Source: Agrypnia vestita (lineage: Eukaryota > Arthropoda > Insecta > Trichoptera > Phryganeidae). From it: a DNA stretch of 64,000 bases. Of this stretch, positions 1 to 11,784 are shown in pieces. The stretch is taken from positions 62,001-126,000 of the forward strand of contig JADDOH010001520.1 of the NCBI GenBank assembly GCA_016648135.1, in the 5' to 3' direction. A model generated the notes under the pieces. It did no database searches and had not been told where the DNA came from. It saw only the letters and a list, made by a program, of their open reading frames with translations. The first letter of the stretch is position 1. Each line of letters starts with the position of its first letter. A program made the translations under genes and the position numbers.

Positions 1-141
1 AATATCACAATCGTAATCACAGTATTCAACTTTCAATACACAATAATATTCTTTCACGGAAATATTTTATGTCGACATATTTTTCCAAAATATATGTCTG
101 CGTAAAAGTCATGCTTCGGTGTACCCACTGCACGCGCTTGG
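1..141. mobile_element. partial copy of a hAT-like MITE
   Basis: The segment ending near 141 matches the right arm of the MITE at 1625-1854: both read CGTAAAAGTCATGCT, then a short diverged spacer, then CCCACTGCACGC. The AT-rich part upstream also resembles the interior of that MITE. The other end is either outside the window or lost. It is a diverged, non-coding fragment. Confidence 0.55.
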
Positions 142-1469
142 AAAGTACCTACTGGCAAGCGAGTAGTTTTGTAGCGCGAACATGGGCGATTTAAGCAATG
201 TGCATCAGTATATCAGAGACAAGTCATTCAGGATTGATAATAATTAGCGCGAATTAGGAACATGGTGTAAATTTAAGAAAGGTGCTCCGATTAAATTTGT
301 GTCGTAAAAAACGTAAAAACGCATGAAAATGAATTTTTCTAAAGAGACGGGTTAATTTCTGGACCCATAAAATCATGATTGAAATAATTAGAGCCGCTTT
401 GATAAAATAATTGCTCATTTAATATTATAGGATATTATAGGTTTATAAAAATTAAGATGGTTAGTTAAAAAGCTTTTTTTTAATACATTGAGATGCGAAC
501 AGTGAATACGTATCGCATTCTTACTATTTTTAAACTAAGCTAAACGCTTGTGTTATGTTTAGTATACTATGTTGCCCATTCGGCTCGAATGGGCTCGAAT
601 CACCAACCACCAGATCACTAGGCGAGCATCATGACCACTACACCAACAAGCTACTTTAATTGTAGAGTGGCGACTGATGGTGAATCCATTGTAAGATCCA
701 ACATGGCGACAGACGCGGAACGAAATACTATATGATATATACATACATAAGTAATATGTGCGATCTACATTAAAAATATTTTGTATATGAACTGTAGATA
801 AAACAAAAAAATCAGTTGGCAGTTTTGGTTAAAGATTCCCTTACACTGTTTCGCCTCTGCCACTACTTAATTTTAATTGATAATTAATACTCGTGTTAAG
901 CAACGCATTAAAAAATTAATTAATTAATAAATAAAAAATATTGTGGATTATTTTTGTTGTACACTGTATATACATTTACAAGCTATAGTTATTGTTAATG
1001 TTCAGGCAGTCATAAATAAAATAAATGGTTCAAAAAACTTGATCAATTAATTAAAATTTTCTTCGCACACATTGATCTCGCCGGCAGCTCACGACGGGCT
1101 CGAATATCCGATTATTGTACCGTAATAAATATACTCAGCCGATCGTATATTGTGCAGTAAAAGGCGAATTATTAAAAGCACTTCGTCCCAAATGTTGTAG
1201 CACTACGAATTAGTAGCGTATTTTTTCTGTGGGGAGTACCCACCGATCAATATAATGTATACATTAGTACTCAAAATGAAAATTGATAATTTATGCAGCA
1301 TTTTCATTATCAGGTATAGTTTAGTAAGACAATTTGAACGCAGTTAATATTATCCAAATCAAACCAGAAACCCATCTCGTTGGATTTTTAAAATTAATAA
1401 TTATTATTTATTTTTCAAATTACAATTTTTTACTTTCTTTTACTCATGCCTCTAAAATAGTTATTTTAT
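142..1469. other. AT-rich DNA without recognised features
   Basis: Both strands hold only short reading frames broken by stops. No domain motif, RNA gene or long repeat is visible. A short GC-richer patch near 1075-1105 has no recognisable function. Confidence 0.6.
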
Positions 1470-1575
1470 TTTTTTAGCCGTGAATTCGAACGAAATTGCA
1501 AGCGTTACACGAAGTTACGGAGACAGACAGACGGACGGATGGACATACAACGAAATTATTATGATTGATGAAACG
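1470..1575 (+). repeat. SINE-like 3' fragment
   Basis: It begins with TTTTTTAGCCGTGAATTCGA and runs into a GACAGACAGACGGACGGA tract and ACGAAATTATTATGATTG. The same string, with small changes, lies inverted at 17465-17690 and in part at 15740-15800, 18690-18735 and 8205-8240. The more complete copies carry a tRNA-like B box, so this is taken as the 3' half of a tRNA-related SINE. Confidence 0.55.
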
Positions 1576-1624
1576 TTCGACTCTTATATTCACTCCGTCG
1601 GACAAATGTGATACAGGTCGATAT

Positions 1625-1854
1625 CAGGCGCGTGCAGTGGGAACATTGAAGCATGACTTTTTTGTGAACGTATATTTTGGAAAAAAAATAGAAATCAATA
1701 TTTATGCTACAGATTTTTATGATACATCAAAATATGAATGCTATGACAACAATTGTGATAGAAATATTACGAAATATATGTTGTATTCCGATTTTTTTCC
1801 CAAATAATTGGTTACGTAAAAGTCATGCTGTGATATTCCCACTGCACGCCTCTG
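1625..1854. mobile_element. hAT-type MITE with perfect 8-bp TSD
   Basis: The ends are inverted: the left arm starts CAGGCGCGTGCAGTGGGAA and the right arm, reverse-complemented, starts CAGAGGCGTGCAGTGGGAA. Similarity continues through GCATGACTTTT. The element is flanked on both sides by GTCGATAT (1617-1624 and 1855-1862), an exact 8-bp target-site duplication. A CAG start and 8-bp duplication are hallmarks of hAT transposons. At 230 bp with an AT-rich, non-coding interior it is non-autonomous. The perfect TSD suggests a fairly recent insertion. The two short reading frames crossing it are shadows. Confidence 0.9.
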
Positions 1855-1864
1855 GTCGATATTA

Positions 1865-3537
1865 TACTCACTCACTCACTATACAGTCGGTCACTGACGA
1901 ATCTGTAGCAAGTAAAGATATTTTTTATTATTACCATATACAGTCGGTCGGAAAGTATATAAATTTGTTTAACGATTAATTATTTTGTGGATAGGGAATG
2001 AAATAGTAATTATCACAACTTAATAATGATACCCTTCATCAGCAGAAACTAGTATGTAGACAAAGACTAGTCAAATATTAATATAAAAATTATAAATTTT
2101 CAATTTATTATTATCATTCTAATATTCTTCTCGTTAACCGAAGAAAATAAATTTTATTTTCTTCACTCAATGAAAAGAAATAAAACTCCAACTTAATAAT
2201 GTGCATAGCAACTACAAAATGAGTTTTTTTTTATTTATTTATTTATTAAAGCCCTTCAGTGCTTTTACAAAAAATAAGGTACGAAAAGTGTACATTAGAC
2301 AAGTATACATTAAATAATGATTCCTTAAAACAAAATGTCTAGAAATTGTTACATAGTGAATGCCCAAGTAAAACAAACAAAAATAAATATACACGAAAGA
2401 AGGCACATACATAGCAGTAACACAATAAAAATTGATGATGAAATAAATATTTAAGTCACTTCCGTATAAATTAATGTTCCGCATCAAAAAGATACATTAC
2501 CATACCTTTAACTTCACCCAAGCCAGGAATATTTTCACATAAAATTGAAACATCGAATACGACGGATACGCTCTCTTGTTTTCGTATTCGTATTAATTAC
2601 TTTTTTCTTTTATTTGATGTTTCTGTTCCTCTACAAAGACGCGCGAAATGAAAAACAAACAAAACAAAAATGGTGTGAACATTTTGGAAGAAAAATATAA
2701 ATTGTAAAATAAATAGAGAGAGCGAGGCGGGATGCGGAAATCAAAGCCCGAAAGCATAACTCGCTTCAAAATAAAATACATACTTTTATTTCGTAAACAC
2801 GCCAATTGATGTGTAAAATGGCAATCTCCCAAAGTCGGCGGCAATGTTGAACGTTGTTACATAAAAATAACATTTCTAAACTTATAATTTAAATTGATAA
2901 CTAATCGCGAATATTTGACAGATTTGAAAAGTTTTTCTTTATTGAAAATGTATATATTAACTTCTCTATTTACTGTAAACTATAAAGTTAATATAACATA
3001 AAGAATGAAAGAATAATTTTGGCATTGAAAACGATATTGCTCTTTCCAATCTTGTATATAATTAATATGTATTGTTTTAATAAACTAGGCTTATATTCCA
3101 ATACACTTTGTTATATTATTAATATTTAAAGCAGACCTTTATGGTTAGACATTATAACAGAATGTTAGTTAACTTAGTAAAAACCACTACACTTTTTTAT
3201 TGTTATCAAATTAGATGTTCCAGAAAATAAACATACTCGTATTTTTAAATTATTAAAAAATATATGGGACGTGTGTTGAAGATAGCAGGAACGTAGAGTA
3301 TATGCGAAAGCCTGTCACAATCAGATAAACCACATGTAATAAGGGATTGCTTTGTTAAATGCTTTAAAAACCGATGAGCGTTCAATAATAGATGTAGAAT
3401 GTGGCAGAAGTAAAATTGGTGTTCCGGGTTAGAAGAGTGTGGCGTTCTATTCTCTCTGCCTACTAATGCCGCGTATGATGGTTTGTTAGTTAATGAGTTA
3501 ATATTATTTAACAATTATGTACCGATCAATTTTTGGT
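1865..3537. other. AT-rich DNA, nothing recognised
   Basis: A (TTTA)n tract at about 2228-2250 could be the tail of an old LINE on the minus strand, but no coding remnant was recognised beside it. Short reading frames on both strands (up to 91 codons) have no recognisable domain. Confidence 0.5.
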
Positions 3538-4390
3538 ACTAAATTATCTTCTTCTTATAATGCCATCTGCCATCGGAGGTTGGCGATCATATTGGAGATT
3601 ACGACTCTATTCACTGCCGCGCGGAACAATTCAGTTGAGTTACACTTGTACCAGTCCCACAAGTAACGCATAAGATGTGACGTCTTCTTACGTTTCTTTT
3701 AGCACTTATTTTTCGATGATAGGTTTTTACTGGCCATAATTGCATTCATTGCTCCTTTCTATATCGTTCTCAGCCTTGTCATCTCTACATACTTCCCAAA
3801 TACACATTTGTTAACCACTTATTTTCCCCTGGATGATGAGTTGGTTTAAACTATATTTGGTCCTCTCATAATATGTCGATATTCTTAAGCTTTCATATCA
3901 TGATAGTCCTCAACAAATTTGGTTCTTCTTCTCAATCTTTTTCCATACGCTGCCGGAGGACTTCAATATTCGTCACTATCCACCCAGGAAACTTTCAATG
4001 TGCGTGTACAGAGCCACATCTTAAATGTCTCGACTTTGCTGATTATTTATTGGTTTATTGTCCATGCCTCCCCCATATAAGAGAATGGTGAAAACATAAC
4101 ATAAAACCAATCGCATTCTAAGCAGGCTTATGCCACGGATAGAAAATAACGGCTTCATTCTGAGAAACGCAATTCTTGTCATCTCTATTCGAGCTTTTAC
4201 TTCACGAGATGGATCCCAATTCTCATTCACCCATGCACCTAAGTACTTGTATTGCGTGACTCTTTCTATTGGTTCTTTGTTGATGTGATCTTTTTGATAC
4301 TATTAACAATTTGGATTTATGAGTGTTCATCTTCAGGCGATACTTGTTCCTTGCTTTATTCACCCTTTTTAAGAGTGTTTGAAGGTCACA
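3538..4390 (-). pseudogene. decayed RTE/BovB-like reverse transcriptase, C-terminal part
   Basis: Reading the minus strand, a stretch around 4021-4230 matches the post-catalytic thumb of RTE-type non-LTR retrotransposons (ARIEMTRIAFLRMKPLF, then LCYVFTILLYG). It is followed by MWLCTRTLKVSWVD and, near the end, ELFRAAVNRVVISNMIANLR, a typical RTE-family C-terminus. Reading frames are broken several times. The palm and endonuclease are absent, as expected for a 5'-truncated, old insertion. The antisense frame at 3873-4091 is a shadow of this remnant. Confidence 0.8.
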
Positions 4391-6225
4391 GACAAATATA
4401 ATATTGTTTAATGGTTAACCACTTACCAGTATCTCAAGAATTATCAATAATTTCAAAAACTACCAAATTTTGATTAAATTAATCTATGGCAATTTATAGT
4501 AAGCGAATATACGTACATTGATGGTTAATACGTAAACTCTTGAATCATAAAATCAGTTTTCGTTTTATTATCTTAAACTATCTAATTTTCTGTAGAATTT
4601 CGAACAATGTATTATAAAAAAATTTTCGTTTAAAAACCAAATATAAAAAAAATAAATGAATATATTTTTTTATCATATCTGAAAATACTGAGTAAATTGA
4701 ATAGCTTTAGATAATAAATCGAAAATAGAATATTCGCAGATCAATAGTATACGTGAGGACCGTCGATATATGCACATATACAGTTAAAACAGAAACGAAG
4801 GGGTCTTGTCTTTTGTGTAAAGATTATAAAGACGCATCATTTCCTACTCAGCTAAATATTATCTCCATTAATAAATTATATTTTTTGTAAGCCGCACCAA
4901 TTTTGTTTGTGTGAATAGCTTAAAATATTAATTTAACAAATGTAAACATTAAGTAAGATTAGAGAAATCATCAACTTTAAATATATAAACCGCTTATCGC
5001 TAAAAAAATATTGTAAATTGCTTATCAATCCGATTGACTACCAAATACTTAATGTAAATAACTAGACATTTTCCTTATCATAAATTAATCGAAATGACGC
5101 ATAAAATGATGTGATTGGATAAAAAAGATTGTTATCTTTTTTGACGTAAAAATATATTACATATCAAGTCCGTGAAAATATGTTCAAAACATTGCGAAAG
5201 AAACGAAAATTTCAGTATTCATCTTCCATTGACAAATAATATATCGGGTGAGAAAAAGTACGTTATGAATAGGTATATGTAAAAAAAATATCTTTTTTTC
5301 AGACTATATTCATAAAATATGTAAGCGACCTTTGCTATTAAAACATGACTACCATAACTATTAAAATTCATACTCGTGTCATTCATGTCGTATTCTAATA
5401 TCGAGTACTGCACAAAATACGAAGCTTTACGAACAATCTAGGATTGATTTACAATAATTTGGAAATCGATAGAACACGCGAAAATATAACGGAAGCTTCA
5501 TGAAAATTGAGTTGTAATAAACACGCGGCAGCGCGCGCGGCGATTTATTCATTATTTGACAGCTGCGATTAACCACCAGGTGAAGTCATAGAAACCAAAA
5601 ACGATGAATCTGTATTATAGGAACGACCAAAATAAAATTTACCTGTATGTAGAATATTTTAGTGGCGAATTTTCATTCTAGGAGACCAGCAAGTAGTCAT
5701 AGTGTAGCCAGACTGTGTGCTGACAATATTTTCATATAACAAACATCTAGCTTAGTTTTAAAATAATAATAATATTGATGTGACATGAATCCCGTGTACG
5801 TATCTGTATTTAAAACAAGAAAATAACAAATGTACCATTCTGGCGGTAACACACGTCAGTCATGTTTCAATCGCAAAGGGCTTCGCGGCAGACCATAAAT
5901 ACATCACCACTGTTATTAATGGCATATCTAACAAATAATCCCCACTATTCTCAGGATTACAATATCGTTATAATATCTAAAGACAAGTCAATATTTCTAT
6001 ATTTATAGCAATTACTGGACGTGTGTGAAACAAACTTTTTCTTTTTCCTGAAAACTTTTAAAATAATGTTAGTACTTACTTATAAAATATTATAATATTT
6101 TGTATTATATATGCTAGTATAATATTCTAGTATAATATTAGTACGTACATCAGATTTGACGAAGTGTAAAATTTTATATAATACCGTTCAAGACGTGATT
6201 GTTAAGATTAGGCAAGTCAGTGAGA
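4391..6225. other. AT-rich DNA, nothing recognised
   Basis: No reading frame with a recognisable domain. A short GC-rich spot near 5520-5545 (GCAGCGCGCGCGGCG) stands out from the AT-rich surroundings but shows no gene. Confidence 0.55.
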
Positions 6226-6625
6226 ATAAATAATAATAATAATAATAATTAGATCATTTATATAGCGCCGCTTTCGTGAGTACTCACCTCAAGGGTGCTT
6301 CACACAAAACAACTTACTGGCTAAAATACTTATTTACTATTACTTATCCACTAGATGACATGCAAAAAATGGAATTAACATTTAAAACTATAGTAGTTGG
6401 GAGTGCTAGAAAGAATCAGGTATTTTCGCGGAGTGCATACTAGGAGCGGGAAACATTAGGTAGTGTTATAATGGTCTGATTCTATATGATTGTTTAAACA
6501 AATTCGTCTTTAGTTGTCTTTTTGAACTGTAGTATAAGCTGTCTGTTTGTCTAAGTTTAAAAGTAGTTTATTCCACAAATTTGTCCAGCCACCGCGAAAA
6601 CACGGTCACCGAAATTGGTTTTGTG
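6226..6625 (-). pseudogene. CR1/L2-like non-LTR retrotransposon 3' end
   Basis: On the minus strand, fragments DRVFAVAG and LRQTDSLYYSSKRQLKTNLF follow one another with a frameshift. This is the usual C-terminal tail of CR1/L2-type reverse transcriptases (FSVAGPxLWNxLP ... FKxxLKTxLF). A short 3' region follows with a GCGCTATATAAATGAT-type end and an (ATT)n tail, seen as (AAT)n on the plus strand near 6228-6250. The copy at 18240-18547 has the same end. The element is truncated and broken. Confidence 0.7.
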
Positions 6626-8876
6626 GACGCGATTTACTTCAACTTACCTATTTGTATTAGATGTTGATGCTGAGTGAAGTGTTGGTTGTCTGTTATTTGT
6701 GGAAAGTGGAATGCAGAAGTCGGTTATATATTGAGGAGCCATGTTGTGAATAGATATGAATATAAGACAATTCAAAGAATAATACATTTGTGCGTTTTTT
6801 TATATTAATTTCTTTCTTCTAAAAACTGCGCCATAAATTTCCGGCGAATTTTATCGTCCGAAACATGTACCAGTGTGGGAAGAGCCGGCGTGTGAATGAC
6901 GTAAAATGAAAATCCGCTTCACTTTAATGGACGCCGCGTATTTCAGAAATACGTTGTATTTTTCGATTTTAATTTTAATTCTTTTTACAATATTCTCAGT
7001 CACATTAAATTGACAAATTTTTAAACTAATACGTTTATCCCGCTCAGAAGAAATAACTTTGTACACGCCCCTCGCTTTCCTCAGAACTTCTTTACAGCTT
7101 GACAGAAATGTCAACATCAAAACGACGTGATATTTTACGAAACAGTGACGGTCCGTAATAAAAATATAATCCAGGAGTGCGAGAATGTTTTTGTTCAATT
7201 TTGTGCCACGTTCAAAGTAGCTTTTCACTTTAAAGAAGTATGGAAACGTATATAGTTAAAATGGCACAGGTAATAGGTATATTAAATGTCTCGTCATTTT
7301 AATTTGCTCAACGCTTCTCGCCGTTTTGTTAAACAAAGTTAATACAGCGTTTTACAGAAAAACGATATTTTTTTTATTTTAACTCAACAGTACAATTTAT
7401 TATCATAACACTATGTTTGAATAAACGAATTACAGAGGTCCACGGCATAACATGAAATATTAAAATCGAAGCAAAACAGAAAAGAACAATAATAAGAAAA
7501 AACAATAAGAGAAAGTAATAAATAGAGCATAGTTATCAAAGTTATGAAAAAATTAAACCAAAGCACCTAGAGATATAGGTATAAAGGAATATTTTTTTAT
7601 ATTATCAAAAAAATAAATAATAAAAAATAGAAAAATATGAAAAGGAGTGAGAGGAGGAAGTGGAGTGAGGTGCTGGGATTGTGGTTGAGCGGAGTGTGTG
7701 GGGTGAGGTGAAAATAGCGATGTATGTTTGGCTAGAAAAATATCTCATAATTCGCACTAATCGTCACTCGAGAATATTCCCCATATGTATGTGGAATATT
7801 TATTTACGCCGTTTCTATCGCACTGATTCGCTACTAGAATTTTCCGCACGCAGGAGGGTACTCTTATTTTATCGTGGTTTTCACTGTCAAAATCAAGTGG
7901 CCGCGCATAACGCTGCTACGCTATAAGTAGAACATATTTAATCTCAAAACTTATGGTAAATTTACGTGCAATCTACGGGTTTCTAGGTGTTTCCAATTTA
8001 TTCTATAATTCTAAAGTGTTGGGAAATCCTCGATAATGTACAGTTCCTGTTGACATTATTATAAATACAACTAGCCGCACACCTCTGAAATATCACGGGA
8101 AATAATAATAATTAATAATGACCCTTGCGTGACCGCGCAACGTGAGCCGCGCGCTGATTGCATATCACACAGTAATTATCAAAAGTTGTCGTTCCAGCAA
8201 ACTACGGACAGACAACGACATTATTATATTTATTTAGTATCGTCAAACGTTCTCCGTCAAGGCTGACGCATCAGCGACATCAGCCATGATGTGATTTGAG
8301 GTTTGAGTCGTTGGCCGTAGAGATCACAGGGCAAAATAGTCAACAAAACTCTTATCAAACGATTCTAAACGCCATGAAAATTTTAGAATACTTTTTTTAG
8401 GAAATGGGTTTTACGGAAATGTTAACCTTGGCCGCTAACAGTGATCAATAGCAGCCACGAAGCGACCACTACATTGTTTAATTATAATTTCAATTGGGTT
8501 TTATTTTAATCAGCACAGGCATATTTAAACTGATTTTGAAAACTTTTTTGGAGTACATGAAACCAGCTTTATTTGCAAAAATAATTTCACTGGCCCTGTT
8601 ATAATTCAAATTTGTACAGTCCAATTAATTATGACACATTCTCGTGATCGAATGAATTGTAATCGCTTTAAATATATTTTCACGGGGCTGAGTGAATTGA
8701 ACTTTTCGAATTAATGATTCCCAATGGCAAATTGTTTATTTCGGAATTTCATTAACTTATTTACAAATGCATTTACATATTTTAACTGTTTAATCAATAG
8801 TTTGCTGCACAAATATATATATTTTAAATTAAAGTAAACTTAAAAGCCCACTTCGTATAAACTACTATATTTTTTG
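6626..8876. other. intervening DNA with one unexplained minus-strand frame and a SINE scrap
   Basis: A 125-codon minus-strand frame (6851-7228) is open, but it is basic, low in complexity and matches no family known to me; it may be chance. A fragment at 8205-8240 resembles the ACGGACAGACAACGA-type 3' end of the SINE family. A purine-rich patch lies at 7630-7710. Nothing else was recognised. Confidence 0.45.
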
Positions 8877-8880
8877 GTAA

Positions 8881-8920
8881 TACCAACCGGTTTCGGAACC
8901 ACCATTCCTTCTTCAGGGTA
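8881..8920 (-). ncRNA. type I hammerhead ribozyme motif (PLE-tail type)
   Basis: Read on the minus strand: TACC (stem I), CTGAAGA (core), GGAA/TTCC stem II, GAAA (core), the palindrome CCGG plus U-U as a minimal stem III and cleavage site, then GGTA closing stem I. All invariant hammerhead core bases (CUGANGA, GAAA) are present and both open stems pair. Penelope-like elements are known to carry type I hammerheads with very short stem III. No coding part was recognised nearby, so this is probably a solo PLE terminal fragment. Confidence 0.7.
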
Positions 8921-8922
8921 AA

Positions 8923-9354
8923 CTAAAAACTAAACACTAAAAATATTGGCAATTATATTTTTAGCAACTTATTTTTGTATATGCCTATATGTTGTACGAT
9001 CTTTTTATTTTTATAAATATTGTATGTTTTGGGCGGGTTTTTAAAAATTATTTAAAAAAACATAAAAAAAAGACATTAAAATAATATTGAAAATAATGTC
9101 ATTCGACAGGTACACACGAAAACAAGTTACTAAAAATATAATTGGCTGTATTTTGTAATTTTTAATTTGTAGTTTATTTTGAAGAAGAAAGGAAAAAATA
9201 TAGTGGTTTAAATAAAGTGAATTATTATATTTAATTTTATTCAAAATGTATAACCACAGAGTAAGAGTTAATTACAAAAGTATTAGATATTTTATTTAAT
9301 TATTACGAATAAAATTATGGTATATTATGATCCTTTTTGCTGTTTGATTTTGGT
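8923..9354. other. AT-rich DNA, nothing recognised
   Basis: Strongly A/T-biased sequence with short low-complexity frames only. Part of it may belong to the element that carried the hammerhead motif just upstream. Confidence 0.45.
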
Positions 9355-10350
9355 ATCTCATGATTATGCTCTTTGCACACAATGTACTGATGTCAGATAA
9401 CCATTATGACGTGCAGAATAGCTTGGAAAGATGGAAAAAGATCCTGGATAATTCAAGCCTAAAAATTAGCAGGAAAAATGCCGAATATCTGTACCTCCCA
9501 TTTGAAAACACAAATGCTGTAACGCCTTCTGGGCTCACTCATTTAGAGAGATCGGCAGCGGGTGTAGACCATAGAATAGGTGTGAAATGGATGAAATTTA
9601 GATCCTTAAAAGGATTCTTGTGTGACCCGAAAATGCCTTTAAAACTTACAGGAAAGATGTACCAGACTATTGTTTGACCCGCATTAAAATGTTTCCGAAT
9701 GCTGGACTTCGTACAACTTTTACTCTAGACAACTTGAAACTACAGAAATGCGAATGCTCAGATGATCGGAAAAAGTAACTAATAAAGTAACTAAAGTAAT
9801 TTGCGCAAAAATGATAGCTGAGATTGTATGGGCACATAAGACGGAGATCACCAGCCACACGGTGCAAGCAATGTCTATGGAGCTTTTTCGACAGTCATCC
9901 AGAGGTAGATCAAAGATCTCCTGGGTGACTTAATGCTCCATAATCCTACACAGAAACGGCCTGAATGAAAGCGATACAACCTGAGAACGAGAAAAGCTGA
10001 CCCCAATAGTCTACCTAGGCAATGAGTTGGGACAGTGCAAGAAAGAAGACGAAGACAATTATGGTGTATTAAAGAATGGAAAAATCAGGAAATATTGTTA
10101 AGCTGATCATAGCGTAGTGAATAGAAGGAGGGTCGCACAGATAGTTTGAATGAGAAGAGAATGGTAAGAAAGATATACATATGAAGTTAGTGTTGACGAC
10201 ACCCAGAAATAGAGAACTGCGGATGATTTGGTTGACTAAGTTAATCAGATACTTGGAGATAGTAATGTTAGGAGCCTCAACAATCGACGAGCTTCTACGC
10301 GAAGATATAAGACTGTGAATGAAGACAGAAGAGTGTGGCGTAATTTGTGG
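9355..10350 (+). pseudogene. decayed RTE-like reverse transcriptase, palm end to C-terminus
   Basis: The first 105-codon frame opens in the region after the YADD box (LFAHNVLMSDNHYDVQ corresponds to the usual LLFADDIVL segment). It continues with SLERWKKILDNSSLKISR and HRIGVKWMKFRSLKGFLCDP, characteristic of RTE-type thumb regions. Past a stop, frames resume with FRMLDF- and MRML-like pieces. A final part (about 10140-10345) resembles the C-terminus of the 26-29 kb element (KIYxxxV, NNRRAxxRR, EDRRVWR). Because the two halves resemble different subfamilies, this may be two adjoining old insertions. Confidence 0.8.
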
Positions 10351-11310
10351 ATTTCAAATTTTAAATTAAAAAATCTTGTGGTCCGAAAAAATATGATATA
10401 TATACCTTGCCTGTAAAAGTGTGAAAATAATTTATTTTTAATTAAAATAATATTCTGCCGCATTTATTGCCAAGATCTTAAAGTACAAATAAAACCAGAA
10501 TCTAAAAACTCATGAAAAATTTCGTTGTAAATGTACTAACTATTTAATAATTACGTACTTAAAATGATCCAAGACAGCCTCATTAATTACAGCCTTCAGA
10601 TGGATGAAAGAAACTAATGCCTTGCTTGAAATAGTGGATAAATAGGGTGGCCATACAGGGAATAAACATGTACGAGTATATTGAAATTTTGTTACAACAA
10701 ACTTTGAAAGAAAATCAATTGGGCTATTACGTAAAATTTATTATAATAAAATATAGAATAAATCACTTAAGATAAAGTATACATGTCTCACAATTTTTTA
10801 TGGAAAATTTGTGAGACATCTATTTATATAGAAAAGTATAGTCACGGTAGAAAAATGAAAACACTGCAAATGAATTTGCGATTTATTAATCACCGATTTA
10901 TTAATTATTTAATATACAAAGTCACTTAATACGAATTAAACTTAACGCTATTCTTTAAATCACACTATTTTGTAATAAGCTATCACTTGTCTATGAACTC
11001 TTTATTATCATCGCTGGGAACATTCCATACAATTCTCGTACGTAGTAGCATTTATTTATTTCGCCACTTAGGTAAGAAATTCTTTCGATTCGCCCTCCGA
11101 ACAATTACAAATCAAGTTAAAATCAAATCAAAATAAGCTACATTTCAATGCTGCAAAGCTCTTTAAACAATTTTCAAGTTTCCTATTTATTTTGAGTAAA
11201 ATTGAACATAAGTCTGAAAGTAAAATTAAGATATCTCAAAAACTAACAAAGGTATAAAATTTTAAATTTGAGTTTTGCAAGAATAATTTTGTTGCGTCCG
11301 GTGGAGTCGC
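10351..11310. other. AT-rich DNA
   Basis: Apart from the inverted repeat at 10783-10819 nothing was recognised. Reading frames are short and AT-driven. Confidence 0.5.
10783..10819. repeat. 11-bp inverted repeat (hairpin)
   Basis: ATGTCTCACAA at 10783-10793 is the exact reverse complement of TTGTGAGACAT at 10809-10819. Further A/T pairing is possible inside the 15-base loop. It could be a hairpin in a transcript or the relic of a small foldback element; no target duplication was recognised. Confidence 0.75.
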
Positions 11311-11311
11311 G

Positions 11312-11385
11312 TGACGTAATCTCTTGTACCTTTTGTACATCGCGGCTCGTGCACCGGCGCCCGGCTATGCGAACGAGTGACGTCA
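11312..11385. promoter_or_regulatory. GC-rich patch with two CRE/ATF-type sites
   Basis: TGACGTAA (11312-11319) and the palindromic consensus TGACGTCA (11378-11385) lie 66 bp apart in a GC-rich island of about 120 bp inside AT-rich DNA. These match the known binding site of CREB/ATF bZIP proteins. No TATA box or adjoining gene is visible, so a regulatory role is inferred only from the motifs. Confidence 0.3.
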
Positions 11386-11648
11386 CAGGCATGTTGAGGT
11401 CAATCATTTCGCACTAAAATACACTAACTTTAATATGCATTTTCTCTTTTCATTTCAAAAAATTTTTCACTGATTTATTAGTTTTGATCCATATTTTTAT
11501 TAATTAAATTCAATCAATTTAAATAAACAACATCATGAAATTTCTCCATTGTTGGAAGAAAATTTTCATTCAATGAACATTTTTAATGATGTATATCATC
11601 TGAAAATATATATGACAAATAAGCATATTCATTACCATGCCTATGCTA

Positions 11649-11782
11649 CAGTAGCCGGCAAACATCTTGAAATTTTACGGCGTAGTGGGGGGAAGTTTGC
11701 ATTTCACCAAAGAGACCCAAATTTTGTCTTCTGCGCATTCCCGCACTATGCCAAAAAATTTCAAGAAGTTTGCCGGCAACTG
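11649..11782. mobile_element. Tc1/mariner-type MITE, copy 1
   Basis: The left end reads CAGTAGCCGGCAAACATCTT and the right end, reverse-complemented, CAGTTGCCGGCAAACTTCTT. About 24 of 26 terminal bases match. TA flanks both sides (11647-11648 and 11783-11784), as expected for the Tc1/mariner superfamily, which duplicates TA and usually begins CAG. At 134 bp it is non-coding and non-autonomous. A sister copy lies at 31740-31882. The 103-codon frame across it is coincidental. Confidence 0.85.
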
Positions 11783-11784
11783 TA

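Noticed and set aside
6851..7228. 125-codon minus-strand frame as a possible host gene
   Set aside because: No recognisable domain, no promoter or splice signals, and composition follows the local AT bias. Left as unexplained rather than called a gene.
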